Assembly (NCBI GenBank): GCA_012274205.1
Contig: JAAOZY010000130.1
Location: 1-32,823, forward strand
Reading direction: 5' to 3'
Length of the DNA: 32,823 nucleotides
From: Betaproteobacteria bacterium
GTDB taxonomy: Bacteria > Pseudomonadota > Gammaproteobacteria > Burkholderiales > SG8-39
Positions 17,074-25,696 of this stretch are shown here, piece by piece. Position numbers and translations under genes: made by a program. Position 1 is the first letter of the stretch, and each line of letters opens with the position of its first letter. The notes below the pieces were generated by a model. The model was given only the letters and a program-made list of their open reading frames with translations. It ran no database searches and had not been told where the DNA came from.

Positions 17074-18819
17074 CTAGCCGGAGTGGAACTCGCTTTCCGC
17101 AGCCGGCTCCTCGCCGGCACTTGCGGATTCAGCCTCGACGATCGCGTGCAGCATGACCTGCTCCTGCCTCCCGCGAATCTCGACCAGGCCGAGGGATCGC
17201 GTGTTGAAGCTGCGCTTGGCGGTGCGCACGGTTGCGTCCGTCGCGATAATTCGTGCGTGATATTCCTTGCGCTTGGTCAGGCCTTCGATCCGCGCCGCCA
17301 GATTGACCCCGTCGCCAATGACCGTGTAGTTGTAGCGGCTCGGGCTGCCCATGTTGCCCGCCACCATTACCCCGGTGTTGATGCCTATGCCGATATCGAG
17401 CCGGGGAAGCCCCTGCTCGGCAAACACATCATTGAGCTGCTCCAGGGCAGCTCTCATATCCAGCGCCGCCTGCAGCGCGTTCCCGGCGTCATCCTCGCTT
17501 GCCGCCGGTGCGCCGAAGATCGCCATCACCCCGTCGCCGAGAAACTTGTCGACCATCCCGTGGTTCGCTTCGATCACCTCGCTCATTCGCGTGAAGTAGG
17601 TGTTGAGCAGCGAAACAACCTCCTGCGGCGATCGGCGCTCGGAAAAGGAGGTAAAGTTGCGCAGGTCGGAAAACAACACGGTGACCTGGCGATCCTCGCC
17701 TCCCAGGACCGCGCTCCCGGCGATCGCCTGCTCGGCCACAGCCCGCGGAACAAACCTGCCGAACAAATCGCGAACTTTGTCGCGCTCGGCCAGACCCTTG
17801 AGCATGCGATTGAACGCTGCAGCCAGTTCCCCGATCTCGTCCTGCTGGCGAACCTGCACCGCGTGGGTGTAATCGCCCCGCTCCACGCCCCGCGCGGCGT
17901 CGACCAGTGCGTGCACCGGCCGCGTCACGGTTCGCGCAACGAAAAACGCCCCGATCAGCGAAAGAACGAGCCCGCCGATAGACAGCCACAGGACGATATT
18001 TCGGACCTCCTGGAACGGTTTCAATTCCTCATCGACCGAGCGCTGCAGCAACACGTACACGCTGTCCCCGCCCTGCGAACCGATGCGCGTCGCAAAATTG
18101 AGCACCTCGCTGCCGTCGATATCACTTGCCACCACGCGCTCCTTCTCAATGGTTGCGGGGAGGAATTGCGCCAGCCTGGTCCGCGCCTCGGGCGGGAGCG
18201 ACGACGCAACCAGCGCGGGTCCGTGCGATCCGACATCGTAGAACGACACATCGAGCTTCAGAAGCTGTTGCATCGACTGCGCGAGCCGGTCGTCCAGCAC
18301 GAATCCCGCAACCAGCCACGCGATCGGATCGGGACCGAGCACTGGAGAAACGATCAACTGGTGCGGTCTGCCATCGAGTATGACCACTGCGGAGGCCTGG
18401 TGGTGCTGCTCGGCCTCTCGCACCAGTTGTCCCAGGCCCGCGGGATAGGCGCCGCGCATCGGATGCGTATCGACCAACACGCTGCGGTCCAGTGAAACCA
18501 GGATCATGATGTCCGCGCCAACGCGGCCACCCTGGTTTGCGAGCGCAGAACGAACGGTTACCTCGTCTCCCGTCGCAAACGCGGTCTTGAAGGCGAAATC
18601 AGACGAAAGGATGCGCACCGACTCGAGCAATTGAACGGTGCGCAGGTCCATCATGCGGCGGAAATTGCCGGCGCCCGCGGCCAGCGCCTGCTCGATCTGC
18701 GCCCGCGCATGACGCGTATTGATTGCGTCCACGGAGAAAAATACCAGGCCCTGCACCAGCAATATCAGGCCGACGAAGAAGAAGGCAATGCGGCTCTGGA
18801 AACTATGGAATTGAATCAT
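17074..18819 (-). CDS. Membrane sensor adenylyl cyclase: periplasmic sensor, HAMP, class III catalytic domain
   Basis: A 581-residue inner-membrane signalling protein. A first transmembrane helix (about residues 10-30) and a second (about 275-297) flank a periplasmic region of roughly 240 residues that resembles CACHE-type sensors. HAMP (about 298-350) and a class III cyclase domain (about 375-560) follow. Catalytic residues are complete: metal aspartates D385 (LFSDLRN) and D429 (FLGDG), base-contacting K425 and D503, N506 and R510 (NLAARIE). The K/D pair predicts ATP as substrate. The 131-base gap to the cupredoxin gene on the same strand has its own promoter-like site, so joint transcription is possible but not certain. 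The ligand is unknown. Confidence 0.9.
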   Translation of the reverse strand: MIQFHSFQSRIAFFFVGLILLVQGLVFFSVDAINTRHARAQIEQALAAGAGNFRRMMDLRTVQLLESVRILSSDFAFKTAFATGDEVTVRSALANQGGRVGADIMILVSLDRSVLVDTHPMRGAYPAGLGQLVREAEQHHQASAVVILDGRPHQLIVSPVLGPDPIAWLVAGFVLDDRLAQSMQQLLKLDVSFYDVGSHGPALVASSLPPEARTRLAQFLPATIEKERVVASDIDGSEVLNFATRIGSQGGDSVYVLLQRSVDEELKPFQEVRNIVLWLSIGGLVLSLIGAFFVARTVTRPVHALVDAARGVERGDYTHAVQVRQQDEIGELAAAFNRMLKGLAERDKVRDLFGRFVPRAVAEQAIAGSAVLGGEDRQVTVLFSDLRNFTSFSERRSPQEVVSLLNTYFTRMSEVIEANHGMVDKFLGDGVMAIFGAPAASEDDAGNALQAALDMRAALEQLNDVFAEQGLPRLDIGIGINTGVMVAGNMGSPSRYNYTVIGDGVNLAARIEGLTKRKEYHARIIATDATVRTAKRSFNTRSLGLVEIRGRQEQVMLHAIVEAESASAGEEPAAESEFHSG

Positions 18820-18843
18820 TGCGCGGGGCCCGCCGGCGTTTGC

Positions 18844-19626
18844 CTAAACGAACTGGACCGAAATCGAACCCAGCGGCCCGAAATCGGCGCGCAGGGTGTC
18901 GCCTTTCGCCGCCCACACCGGCCGCGTGAACGATCCGGCGAGCACCACATGGCCCGGCTCCAGCGTGGTGCCGAAACTGCCCACTTTGTTGGCGAGCCAG
19001 GCTATGCCCATGGCCGGATGGCCGAGCACGCCCGCGGCCACCCCGGTTTCCTCGATTTCCGAATTCCGCGACAACAGCCCGCCGACCCAGCGCAGGTCCA
19101 CGTCCATCGGCCCCACGGGACGCCCGCCCATGACGATGCCGGCGGCGGCGCCGTTGTCGGAGACGGTGTCGAAGATCTTGCGCGGATTCTGCACGCGCGC
19201 GTCGATGATTTCGATCGCGGGCACCACGTATTCGGTCGCGCGCAGCACGTCCACCAGTCCCACGCCCGGCCCCTTTAACGGCTTGCCCAGCACGAAGGCG
19301 AGCTCGATTTCGACGCGCGGCACGATGAAACGCTCGAACGGAATTTTCGCGCCGTCGGCAATGAACATGTAGTCCATCAGGTGGCCGTAGTCCGGCTCGT
19401 CGATCTGCGAGGACTGCTGCATCGCCTTGGACGTGAGTCCGACTTTGTGCCCGCGAACCCTGTGTCCGGCGGCGACTTTGAGTCTGGTCACCTCGCTTTG
19501 AATCGCGTAGGCATCCTCGATGGTGATGCCGGGAAAGGTTTTGGACAGCTGCAGCGCGGGCTTGCGCTGCTGTTCCGCGTCGAGCAGGATTCGCGCTGCC
19601 TTGCTGCGGTCGGCCTTGGATAACAT
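18844..19626 (-). CDS. hpaH: 2-oxo-hept-4-ene-1,7-dioate hydratase (HpaH)
   Basis: A 260-residue protein that resembles HpaH closely over its whole length. HpaH hydrates 2-oxo-hept-4-ene-1,7-dioate to 4-hydroxy-2-oxoheptanedioate in the homoprotocatechuate (4-hydroxyphenylacetate) lower pathway. Family blocks include [41 protein letters not shown] and [15 protein letters not shown]. The metal-binding acidic residues fall at E106, E108 and E139, the same numbers as in E. coli HpaH. The loop after [11 protein letters not shown] is about seven residues shorter than in E. coli, so the substrate may differ slightly. A GAGGAAG ribosome site precedes the ATG. It diverges from the NIPSNAP gene; the other hpa genes (hpaB-G) are not in the window, apart from hpaI. 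Confidence 0.9.
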   Translation of the reverse strand: MLSKADRSKAARILLDAEQQRKPALQLSKTFPGITIEDAYAIQSEVTRLKVAAGHRVRGHKVGLTSKAMQQSSQIDEPDYGHLMDYMFIADGAKIPFERFIVPRVEIELAFVLGKPLKGPGVGLVDVLRATEYVVPAIEIIDARVQNPRKIFDTVSDNGAAAGIVMGGRPVGPMDVDLRWVGGLLSRNSEIEETGVAAGVLGHPAMGIAWLANKVGSFGTTLEPGHVVLAGSFTRPVWAAKGDTLRADFGPLGSISVQFV

Positions 19627-19839
19627 GATTTTCGCTTCCTCAGGTTGAATGTGTGATCGCGGACTGCTTCGAGCGCAATTCTATCCGGATTGGACGCCGG
19701 CGAAGCGGAACGGGCAGCCCGCGCGCCGGCCCGCTCAATGGCTGGTATCATGCGTGGCAGCTCGGAACATCCCCGGTATTTTTCGCAGGATCAGCGCATC
19801 TGCCACGCCAGAATTCCATCGCCCGCACCCAGGTACCCC

Positions 19840-20157
19840 ATGATCTTCGATCTGCGCATCTACACCTTCAAGCCCGGCATGCAGAACGCATGGCTCGCGA
19901 TGTACGAGCAACACGCCTATCCGCTGCAGCGGCGCTACCTGGGAAAGCCGGTGGTGTTCACCACCACCGAGGTCGGCCCGCTGAACCAGGTGGTGCACCT
20001 CTGGGCCTACGCCGACCAGGCCGAGCGCGAAACCAAGCGCGACGCGCTGCAGCAGGACCCGCAATGGCAGGCCTATCTCAAGTTGAACGCCGAATCAGGC
20101 TACATGCTGCACATGGAAAACCGCATCCTGCGCTCGACTTCGTTCTCGCCGCTGTAG
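19840..20157 (+). CDS. NIPSNAP-family protein
   Basis: A 105-residue protein of the NIPSNAP family, a ferredoxin-like alpha+beta barrel fold common in catabolic gene clusters of proteobacteria. The start MIFDLRIYTFKPG and the block VHLWAYADQAERETKRDALQQDPQWQAYL are the family signature. Its biochemical role is not established; members often sit beside oxygenases or aldolases and may act as small accessory enzymes. It is the first gene of the rightward run that continues with the RraA-like protein 64 bases later. No clear ribosome site precedes the ATG at 19840. The region 19627-19839 between it and hpaH shows no convincing promoter beyond a TATCAT at 19746-19751. Confidence 0.85.
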   Translation: MIFDLRIYTFKPGMQNAWLAMYEQHAYPLQRRYLGKPVVFTTTEVGPLNQVVHLWAYADQAERETKRDALQQDPQWQAYLKLNAESGYMLHMENRILRSTSFSPL

Positions 20158-20221
20158 CGCGGGCGCGAACCAGCGCCGCGGCTTCCCTTTTTGACCTTCG
20201 ATTTTCGACCGGAGAAATTGC

Positions 20222-20896
20222 ATGCCCAATATCGGCTTTCGCATCCTGCCCATGCCGGCGCGTCCGTCCAAGAAACTCATCAAGGCGCTCCGGGAGATGG
20301 TCACCGCGCATCTGTCGGACAACATGAACCGCCTGGTCGCGGGCGGCTCCGTGCTGCAGCCCATGCACCGCGGCGGCAAGCTCTGCGGCCCGGCGCTGAC
20401 GGTGAAGGTCGCGCCCGGCGACAACCTCATGGTGCACAAGGCGATCGACATCGCCGCGCCGGGTGACGTCATTGTCGTCGATGCCGGCGGCGTCGTGACG
20501 CAGGCCATCATCGGCGACATCATGTCCAGCCTCGCCGAGAAGCGCGGCGTCGCCGGCTTCGTCATCTACGGCGCGATCCGCGATTCGGCCGAGATCGGCG
20601 CCAGGCGCTTTCCGGTCTATGCCTGCGGCGTCACCCACCGCGGGCCATACAAGAACGGGCCGGGCGAGATCAACGCGCCGATCGCGATCGACGGCATGGT
20701 GGTGCATCCGGGCGACATTGTCGTCGGCGACGAGGACGGCGTGGTCGCCGTGCCGCAGGAGCATGCCGCGGAAGTCCTGGCGCTGGCAAAGGCGCAGCTG
20801 GCCAAGGAAAGCGCCACCCTCAAAGCCATCGCCGCCGGCAAGGCCGACCGCCGCTGGGTGGACGAACTGCTGCGGCGCAACGGCTGCGAATTCTGA
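20222..20896 (+). CDS. RraA-family aldolase-like protein
   Basis: A 224-residue protein of the RraA/4-hydroxy-4-methyl-2-oxoglutarate aldolase superfamily. The conserved GD (residues 98-99, in IIGDIMSSLAEKRGVAGFVIYG) and the R120-D121 pair in GAIRDSAEI match the active site of the metal-dependent pyruvate aldolases and oxaloacetate decarboxylases of this fold. Given its place before hpaI and a hydroxyacid dehydrogenase, a catabolic lyase releasing pyruvate is more likely than the RNase E regulator role. A GGAG site precedes the ATG. The substrate is unknown. It follows the NIPSNAP gene and leads into hpaI after 36 bases. Confidence 0.85.
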   Translation: MPNIGFRILPMPARPSKKLIKALREMVTAHLSDNMNRLVAGGSVLQPMHRGGKLCGPALTVKVAPGDNLMVHKAIDIAAPGDVIVVDAGGVVTQAIIGDIMSSLAEKRGVAGFVIYGAIRDSAEIGARRFPVYACGVTHRGPYKNGPGEINAPIAIDGMVVHPGDIVVGDEDGVVAVPQEHAAEVLALAKAQLAKESATLKAIAAGKADRRWVDELLRRNGCEF

Positions 20897-20932
20897 ACCA
20901 ATCTGCCTGAAACCGTCACCCCCGGAGAGCGC

Positions 20933-21697
20933 ATGGAACTGCCAGTCAATCAATTCAAGCGCGGCATGAAAGCAGGCAAGCCGCAGATCGGGCTGTGGTC
21001 CAGCCTGTCATCGCATTACAGCGTGGAAGTCATCGCCGGTTCCGGATTCGACTGGCTGCTGCTCGACACCGAGCATTCGCCCAACGACCTGGAAAACGTG
21101 GTGACCCAGCTGCAGGCGGCATCGGCCTACCCGACCACCACCATCGTGCGCCCGGCGTGGAACGACATGGTGCTGATCAAGCGCTTTCTCGACGCGGGCG
21201 TGCAGACGCTGCTGATCCCCTATGTGCAGACGCCGGAGGAGGCCGCCGCCGCCGTGGCCTATACGCGCTATCCGCCGCGCGGCGTGCGCGGCGTGGCCGG
21301 CACCACGCGCGCAACGCGCTTCGGACGGGTCAAGGATTACTTCAAGCGCGCGGACGAGGAGTTGTGCGTGCTGCTGCAGGTGGAAACCCGCCTCGGCCTG
21401 GACAATCTGGAGGCGATCGCCGCAACGGAGGGCGTGGACGGCGTGTTCATCGGCCCCGCCGACTTGTCCGCCGGCCTCGGCCATCTGGGCAATATCCCCC
21501 ACCCCGAAGTGCAGGCGGCGATCGACGACGCGATCAAACGCATCCGCAAGGCGGGCAAGGCGCCGGGCATACTCGCGCCGGTGGAAGCCGATGCGCGCCG
21601 CTACCTCGAGCTGGGCTGCCTGTTCGTCGCCGTCGGCGCCGACGTCGGCCTGCTCGCGCGCGAATCCGAAAAGCTCTGCGCCAAGTTCAAGTCATGA
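20933..21697 (+). CDS. hpaI: 4-hydroxy-2-oxoheptanedioate aldolase (HpaI family)
   Basis: A 254-residue class II pyruvate aldolase of the HpcH/HpaI family. HpaI cleaves 4-hydroxy-2-oxoheptanedioate into pyruvate and succinate semialdehyde with a divalent metal. Active-site residues are all present: H48 (LDTEHSPND), R73 (TIVRPAWND), E151 (LQVETRLG) and D177 (FIGPADLSA), which fit E. coli HpaI H45, R70, E149 and D175 with small offsets. [18 protein letters not shown] is the family's mobile loop. GGAGAG precedes the ATG. The stop overlaps the next gene by 4 bases (ATGA). HpaI-family enzymes accept many aldehydes, so the exact substrate is inferred from the nearby hpaH. Confidence 0.9.
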   Translation: MELPVNQFKRGMKAGKPQIGLWSSLSSHYSVEVIAGSGFDWLLLDTEHSPNDLENVVTQLQAASAYPTTTIVRPAWNDMVLIKRFLDAGVQTLLIPYVQTPEEAAAAVAYTRYPPRGVRGVAGTTRATRFGRVKDYFKRADEELCVLLQVETRLGLDNLEAIAATEGVDGVFIGPADLSAGLGHLGNIPHPEVQAAIDDAIKRIRKAGKAPGILAPVEADARRYLELGCLFVAVGADVGLLARESEKLCAKFKS

Positions 21698-22635
21698 AAC
21701 AAGTCGAAATTCTATCCGTTGGCCCGATATATCCTGCGTCCCTGGAAGCAATGCAGCGCGAATTTACGGTCCATGTGTTGTGGCAGGCGGAGGACAAACA
21801 GGCGCTGCTCGGCCAGGTTTGCGAGCGCATCCGCGGCATCCAGAGCTTCGGCCCCTACGGCGCGGACGCCAGGCTGATGGACACGCTGCCCAAGCTCGAG
21901 ATCATCGCCAACGTCGGTGTTGGCGTCGATGCGATCGACCTGAACGCGGCCAGGCAACGTGGCCTGATCGTCACCAATACGCCCGATGTACTCAACGAAT
22001 GCGTCTCCGACCTCGCCATGGGCCTGACCGTCGCAAGCCTGCGGCGCATCAGTCTGGGCGATCGTTTCGTTCGCGCCGGCGCCTGGCGCAATGGCGCGTT
22101 TGCGCTCGGGCACAAGGTGGGCGGCAAGACCATGGGCATACTCGGCTACGGCAGGATAGGCAAGGCCATCGCCAGGCGCGCCGAAGCCTTCGGCATGCAC
22201 ATCGTGTACCACGGGCGCAAAGCGCAGGCCGACGCCGGCTACAAGTACTACCCTGAACTGGTCGACATGGCGCGCGACTGCGATGTACTCATGGTAATTT
22301 GCCCCGGCGGACCCGCGACGCACCACATAGTCAATGCAGAAGTGCTGGCTGCGCTCGGCCCCGAGGGCACGCTGATCAATGTCGCCCGCGGCTCGGTGGT
22401 GGACCAAGCGGCGCTGGTCAAGGCGCTTGCCGACGGCAGCCTCGGCGCCGCAGGACTGGATGTATTTGAAGGCGAACCCCGCGTACCCGAGGAACTGTTC
22501 GCGATGGACCAGGTGCTGCTGCAGCCGCACGTCGGCAGTTCCACGCACGAGACGCGCAAGGCCATGGGCGATCTTGCCATCGACAACCTGCGCGCGCATT
22601 TCGCCGGCAGGCCGGCGCTGACGCCGGTAATCTGA
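21694..22635 (+). CDS. D-2-hydroxyacid dehydrogenase (GhrB-like)
   Basis: A 313-residue NAD(P)-dependent dehydrogenase that reduces 2-oxoacids such as glyoxylate, hydroxypyruvate or pyruvate to D-2-hydroxyacids, or the reverse. The dinucleotide motif GYGRIG is at 151-156 and the catalytic triad is R232 (NVARGS), E261 (FEGEP) and H279 (QPHVGS). [27 protein letters not shown] is the usual substrate-loop block. It overlaps hpaI by 4 bases, so the two are translationally coupled. In this operon it may reduce or oxidise a 2-oxoacid produced or consumed by the two aldolases. The true substrate is unknown. Confidence 0.9.
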   Translation: MKQVEILSVGPIYPASLEAMQREFTVHVLWQAEDKQALLGQVCERIRGIQSFGPYGADARLMDTLPKLEIIANVGVGVDAIDLNAARQRGLIVTNTPDVLNECVSDLAMGLTVASLRRISLGDRFVRAGAWRNGAFALGHKVGGKTMGILGYGRIGKAIARRAEAFGMHIVYHGRKAQADAGYKYYPELVDMARDCDVLMVICPGGPATHHIVNAEVLAALGPEGTLINVARGSVVDQAALVKALADGSLGAAGLDVFEGEPRVPEELFAMDQVLLQPHVGSSTHETRKAMGDLAIDNLRAHFAGRPALTPVI

Positions 22636-22665
22636 ACCGCCGCGGGAGGGAATAATCAAGGTCCA

Positions 22666-22687
22666 GACACGCGTGTCGTAGTATCAT
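22666..22687 (+). promoter_or_regulatory. Palindrome and -10-like box upstream of the TAXI receptor gene
   Basis: A perfect 12-base palindrome GACACGCGTGTC (22666-22677) sits just before TATCAT (22682-22687), a possible -10 box. No clear -35 box is seen. The position is typical of a repressor operator within a promoter, 69 bases upstream of the receptor start codon. It suggests that the transporter part can be controlled separately from the enzyme genes before it. Confidence 0.35.
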
Positions 22688-22745
22688 TTTCCGTCAGCCG
22701 GCACCAGACCGGCATCAATTTAAGTTTCTTAACAAGGAGCAGAGC

Positions 22746-23705
22746 ATGCAATCAACATCAATCCTGAAATCCGCCGTTCCGGCAATGGCGCTTGCCGCGG
22801 CGTTGCTCACCCCTGTCGCGGCATCCGCGCAGCAAGTGACCCTGATGACCGGCCCCCAGGGCGGGGTATGGGTGCCGCTGGGCGGCTCCCTCAAAGGCAT
22901 GTGGGAGAAGGCGATTCCCGGCCTGCAGGTGCAGATGCAGCCCGGCGCCGGCATCGCCAACGTGCGCGGCGTGGATGAGGGCAAGGCGCAGATCGGCTTC
23001 GGCAACACCATCACGACGGTAGACGGGTTGGCCGGGCGGCCGCCGTACCCGAAGAAGGTAACCAAGGTCTGCCAGGTGGCGAACCTGTACCCGCAGTATT
23101 ACCAAATGGTGGTGCCGGCCGATGCGGGCATCAACAGCGTCGCCGACATGAAAAGCAAGGTGATGGTGACCCAGCCGAAGGGCAATTCTTCGGAGATCAT
23201 CAACGAGCACATATTGCAGGTCAACGGCATGAGCTACAAGTCGCTGGCGAAAGTAAACTTCCTCGCTTCCTACACCGATGCCGTTTCGCTGGTGAAGGAC
23301 GGCCACGCCCAGATCTTCACGCTGGGCACGACGGTACCCGCTTCATCGGTTATGGACCTGGCCAGCGCGCGTGACATCAAACTGATCGGCATCGACGCCA
23401 AGACCCTGGCTGAGATGAAGAAGATCAACCCGGGGTACTCCAAGCTCACGATCAAGGCCGGCACCTATCCGAAGCAGGACAAGGACGTCGATGTGATCGG
23501 CTACGCCACGCACATCATCGCCGCCTGCGATCTGCCCGAGGATATGGTCTACAAGATGGTGAAGGCGATGGCCGCCAACGTGGCCGACATGTCGGCCTCG
23601 AACAAGGCGATTGCGGGACTGACGCCGAAAATCATGGCCGAGGACGTCGGCGTGCCTTTGCACAAGGGCGCGGCCAAGTTCTACAAGGAAGTGGGAGCTA
23701 TCTGA
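22746..23705 (+). CDS. TAXI-family TRAP solute-binding protein
   Basis: A 319-residue periplasmic receptor with a signal peptide (PAMALAAALLTPVAASAQ) cut before QVTLMTGPQGG. The first strand and glycine loop (LMTGPQGGVWVPLGGSLKGMWE) and the block VDEGKAQIGFGNTITTVDGL are typical of the TAXI group. AAKFYKEVGAI at the C-terminus also fits. A strong AAGGAG lies 6 bases before the ATG. It delivers solute to the fused permease encoded 95 bases downstream, beyond an intrinsic terminator-like hairpin. TAXI receptors bind various organic acids; the neighbours suggest a dicarboxylate or hydroxyacid, which is inference. Confidence 0.93.
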   Translation: MQSTSILKSAVPAMALAAALLTPVAASAQQVTLMTGPQGGVWVPLGGSLKGMWEKAIPGLQVQMQPGAGIANVRGVDEGKAQIGFGNTITTVDGLAGRPPYPKKVTKVCQVANLYPQYYQMVVPADAGINSVADMKSKVMVTQPKGNSSEIINEHILQVNGMSYKSLAKVNFLASYTDAVSLVKDGHAQIFTLGTTVPASSVMDLASARDIKLIGIDAKTLAEMKKINPGYSKLTIKAGTYPKQDKDVDVIGYATHIIAACDLPEDMVYKMVKAMAANVADMSASNKAIAGLTPKIMAEDVGVPLHKGAAKFYKEVGAI

Positions 23706-23736
23706 ACTCGCGCGCATTGCATCCCGCAGCATAGTG

Positions 23737-23764
23737 GCGGGGCGGCGGAGGCCGCCCCGCTTTT
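23737..23764 (+). terminator. Intrinsic terminator/attenuator between TAXI receptor and permease
   Basis: A perfect 10-bp GC stem (23737-23746 with 23751-23760) closed by a GGAG tetraloop is followed by TTTT (23761-23764). It lies 32 bases after the receptor stop and 37 bases before the permease start. Partial termination here would give more receptor than permease message. The same layout (receptor, hairpin, permease) is seen at 5794-5829 in the dctPQM operon. Confidence 0.75.
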
Positions 23765-23800
23765 GCGTCCGAAGTCGGTAGCGCATCGAGGAGCCCTCAC

Positions 23801-25696
23801 ATGTCCGAAGTACTGCCTGTCATCTCCGACGAGGTCCCCGCAACCGCGCCCGAAACCAGGTGGCTCAAGTGGGCCGTGTCGACGATCGCCGTGGCGATGT
23901 CGCTGTACCACATGTACGTCGCCGCCTTCGGCCCGCCGGAAGAGTTGATCTTCCGCGGCACCCATTTGCTGTTCGCGCTGACGCTGGTGTTCCTGCTGTA
24001 TCCGCTCAAGCCCCGCGGCGGCTCGGGCTGGCGCGCGCTCGACGCGGTCCTGCTGATCGGCTCGTGGGCGTTCATCCTGCACATCTTCCTCAACTACGAC
24101 TACATCATCAATCGCATCATCTATATCGACGATCTGACCGTCATCGACAAGATCGACGCGGTGATCGCCGTGCTGATCATCCTCGAGGCGACGCGGCGCG
24201 TGCTCGGCTGGGCGCTGCCGATCACCGCATTTGCATTCCTCGCCTACGCGGCGCTGCTCACCCAGGTGAAGCTGCCGGTGCTGATGGAGCAACTGTATCT
24301 CTCCACCGAGGGTATTTTCGGCTCGACGCTGGGCGTATCGGCCTCCTATGTGATGCTGTTCGTGCTGTTCGGCGCGTTCATGGAAAAAAGCGGCACCGGC
24401 AAGCTGTTCATGGACTTCGCCCTCGCCATCACCGGCCACACCGCCGGCGGACCGGGCAAGGTCTCGGTGATCAGTTCCAGCCTGTTCGGCACCGTATCGG
24501 GCAGCGCGGTGGCGAACGTGATGGTGGACGGGCCGATGACCATCCCGCTGATGAAACGCACCGGCTTCCGGCCCCCCTTCGCTGCGGCGGTCGAGGCGGT
24601 CGCCTCCACCGGCGGGCAGATCATGCCGCCGGTGATGGGCGCCGCCGCGTTCGTGATGGCCGAGTTCCAGGGGGTAAGCTACTTCCAGGTCACGCTATGG
24701 GCGGCGATCCCGGCGTTCCTGTACTACGTCGCGGTGTTCTTCGCCGTGCATTTCGAAGCCAAGCGCGTCGGCCTGCTGGGCGTGCCCAAGTCCGAACTGC
24801 CGCGCCTGGGGGCAGTGATGCGCGCGCGCGGCCATCTGTTCGTGCCGATATTCATCGTTTTCGTCGGCCTGATCGAGGGCTACAGCGCACCGCTGTGCGC
24901 GCTCGTCGGCACTCTCGCCTGCCTGCCGATGGCCTTGATGCGCAAACTCACGCGCGAGGCGATCACCTGGAAATCCGTGCTCGAAGCGCTCGAGGAGGGG
25001 GCGCGCAACACGCTGTCTGTGGCGATGGCCTGCGCCTGCGCCGGCATCGTGATCGGCTGCGTCACCATCACCGGCATGGGCATCAGCTTCACCCAGCTGG
25101 TGCTGGCGCTGGCGCAGAACATGCTGCTGCTGGCACTGGTGCTCACCGCAATTGCGGGCATCGTGCTCGGCATGGGCATGCCGACCACCCCCGCCTACAT
25201 CGTCATGGTCGCGCTGCTGGTGCCGGCGCTGGTGAAGCTCGGCGCGATCGCCCCGGCCGCGCACATGTTCGCGTTCTACTTCGCCATCCTTTCGGCGATC
25301 ACGCCGCCAGTGGCGCTTGCGGTGTTCGCAGCGGCCAGCCTGGCCAAGACCGATCTGTGGAAGGCGGGCCTGGAGGCGGTGCGCATCGGCTCCGCCGGCT
25401 TCATCGTGCCGTTCATGTTCATCTACGAGCCTTCGCTGCTGATGATCGGCGACTGGCAGACCATCGTCTCCTCGTTCGTCACCGCCACCATCGGCACTAT
25501 CCTGCTCGCCGCCGGCCTGTTCGGCTATTTGCTGCGCGCGACGCTGTGGTGGGAGCGGGTGCTGCTCGTGGCCGCGGCATTCCTGCTGATCAAGCCGGGC
25601 TGGATCACCGATCTCATCGGTCTCGCGCTGCTGGCGCTGGTGCTTGCCAGCCAGGTGTTCATCAAACCGGGCTTTGTAAAGAATGAGCCGGCCTGA
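23801..25696 (+). CDS. TRAP transporter fused permease (DctQ-DctM type, TAXI-associated)
   Basis: A 631-residue inner-membrane protein in which the small and large TRAP subunits are fused, as is normal for TAXI systems. The N-terminal part (about 1-140) has four helices like DctQ. The rest has the DctM-like core: FGAFMEKSGTGKLFMDFA, GTVSGSAVANVMVDGPMTIPLMK, EAVASTGGQIMPPVMGAAAF, GMGMPTTPAYIVM and AITPPVALAVFAAASLA. A GAGGAG lies 8-13 bases before the ATG. Its last 14 bases overlap the following dehydrogenase gene. Together with the TAXI receptor it should form a complete ion-driven importer. Confidence 0.94.
   Translation: MSEVLPVISDEVPATAPETRWLKWAVSTIAVAMSLYHMYVAAFGPPEELIFRGTHLLFALTLVFLLYPLKPRGGSGWRALDAVLLIGSWAFILHIFLNYDYIINRIIYIDDLTVIDKIDAVIAVLIILEATRRVLGWALPITAFAFLAYAALLTQVKLPVLMEQLYLSTEGIFGSTLGVSASYVMLFVLFGAFMEKSGTGKLFMDFALAITGHTAGGPGKVSVISSSLFGTVSGSAVANVMVDGPMTIPLMKRTGFRPPFAAAVEAVASTGGQIMPPVMGAAAFVMAEFQGVSYFQVTLWAAIPAFLYYVAVFFAVHFEAKRVGLLGVPKSELPRLGAVMRARGHLFVPIFIVFVGLIEGYSAPLCALVGTLACLPMALMRKLTREAITWKSVLEALEEGARNTLSVAMACACAGIVIGCVTITGMGISFTQLVLALAQNMLLLALVLTAIAGIVLGMGMPTTPAYIVMVALLVPALVKLGAIAPAAHMFAFYFAILSAITPPVALAVFAAASLAKTDLWKAGLEAVRIGSAGFIVPFMFIYEPSLLMIGDWQTIVSSFVTATIGTILLAAGLFGYLLRATLWWERVLLVAAAFLLIKPGWITDLIGLALLALVLASQVFIKPGFVKNEPA

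Noticed and set aside
20222-20896. Ribonuclease E inhibitor RraA
   Set aside because: The protein is longer than the E. coli regulator, keeps the aldolase-type RD pair and lies in a catabolic operon, so an enzyme role is more likely.
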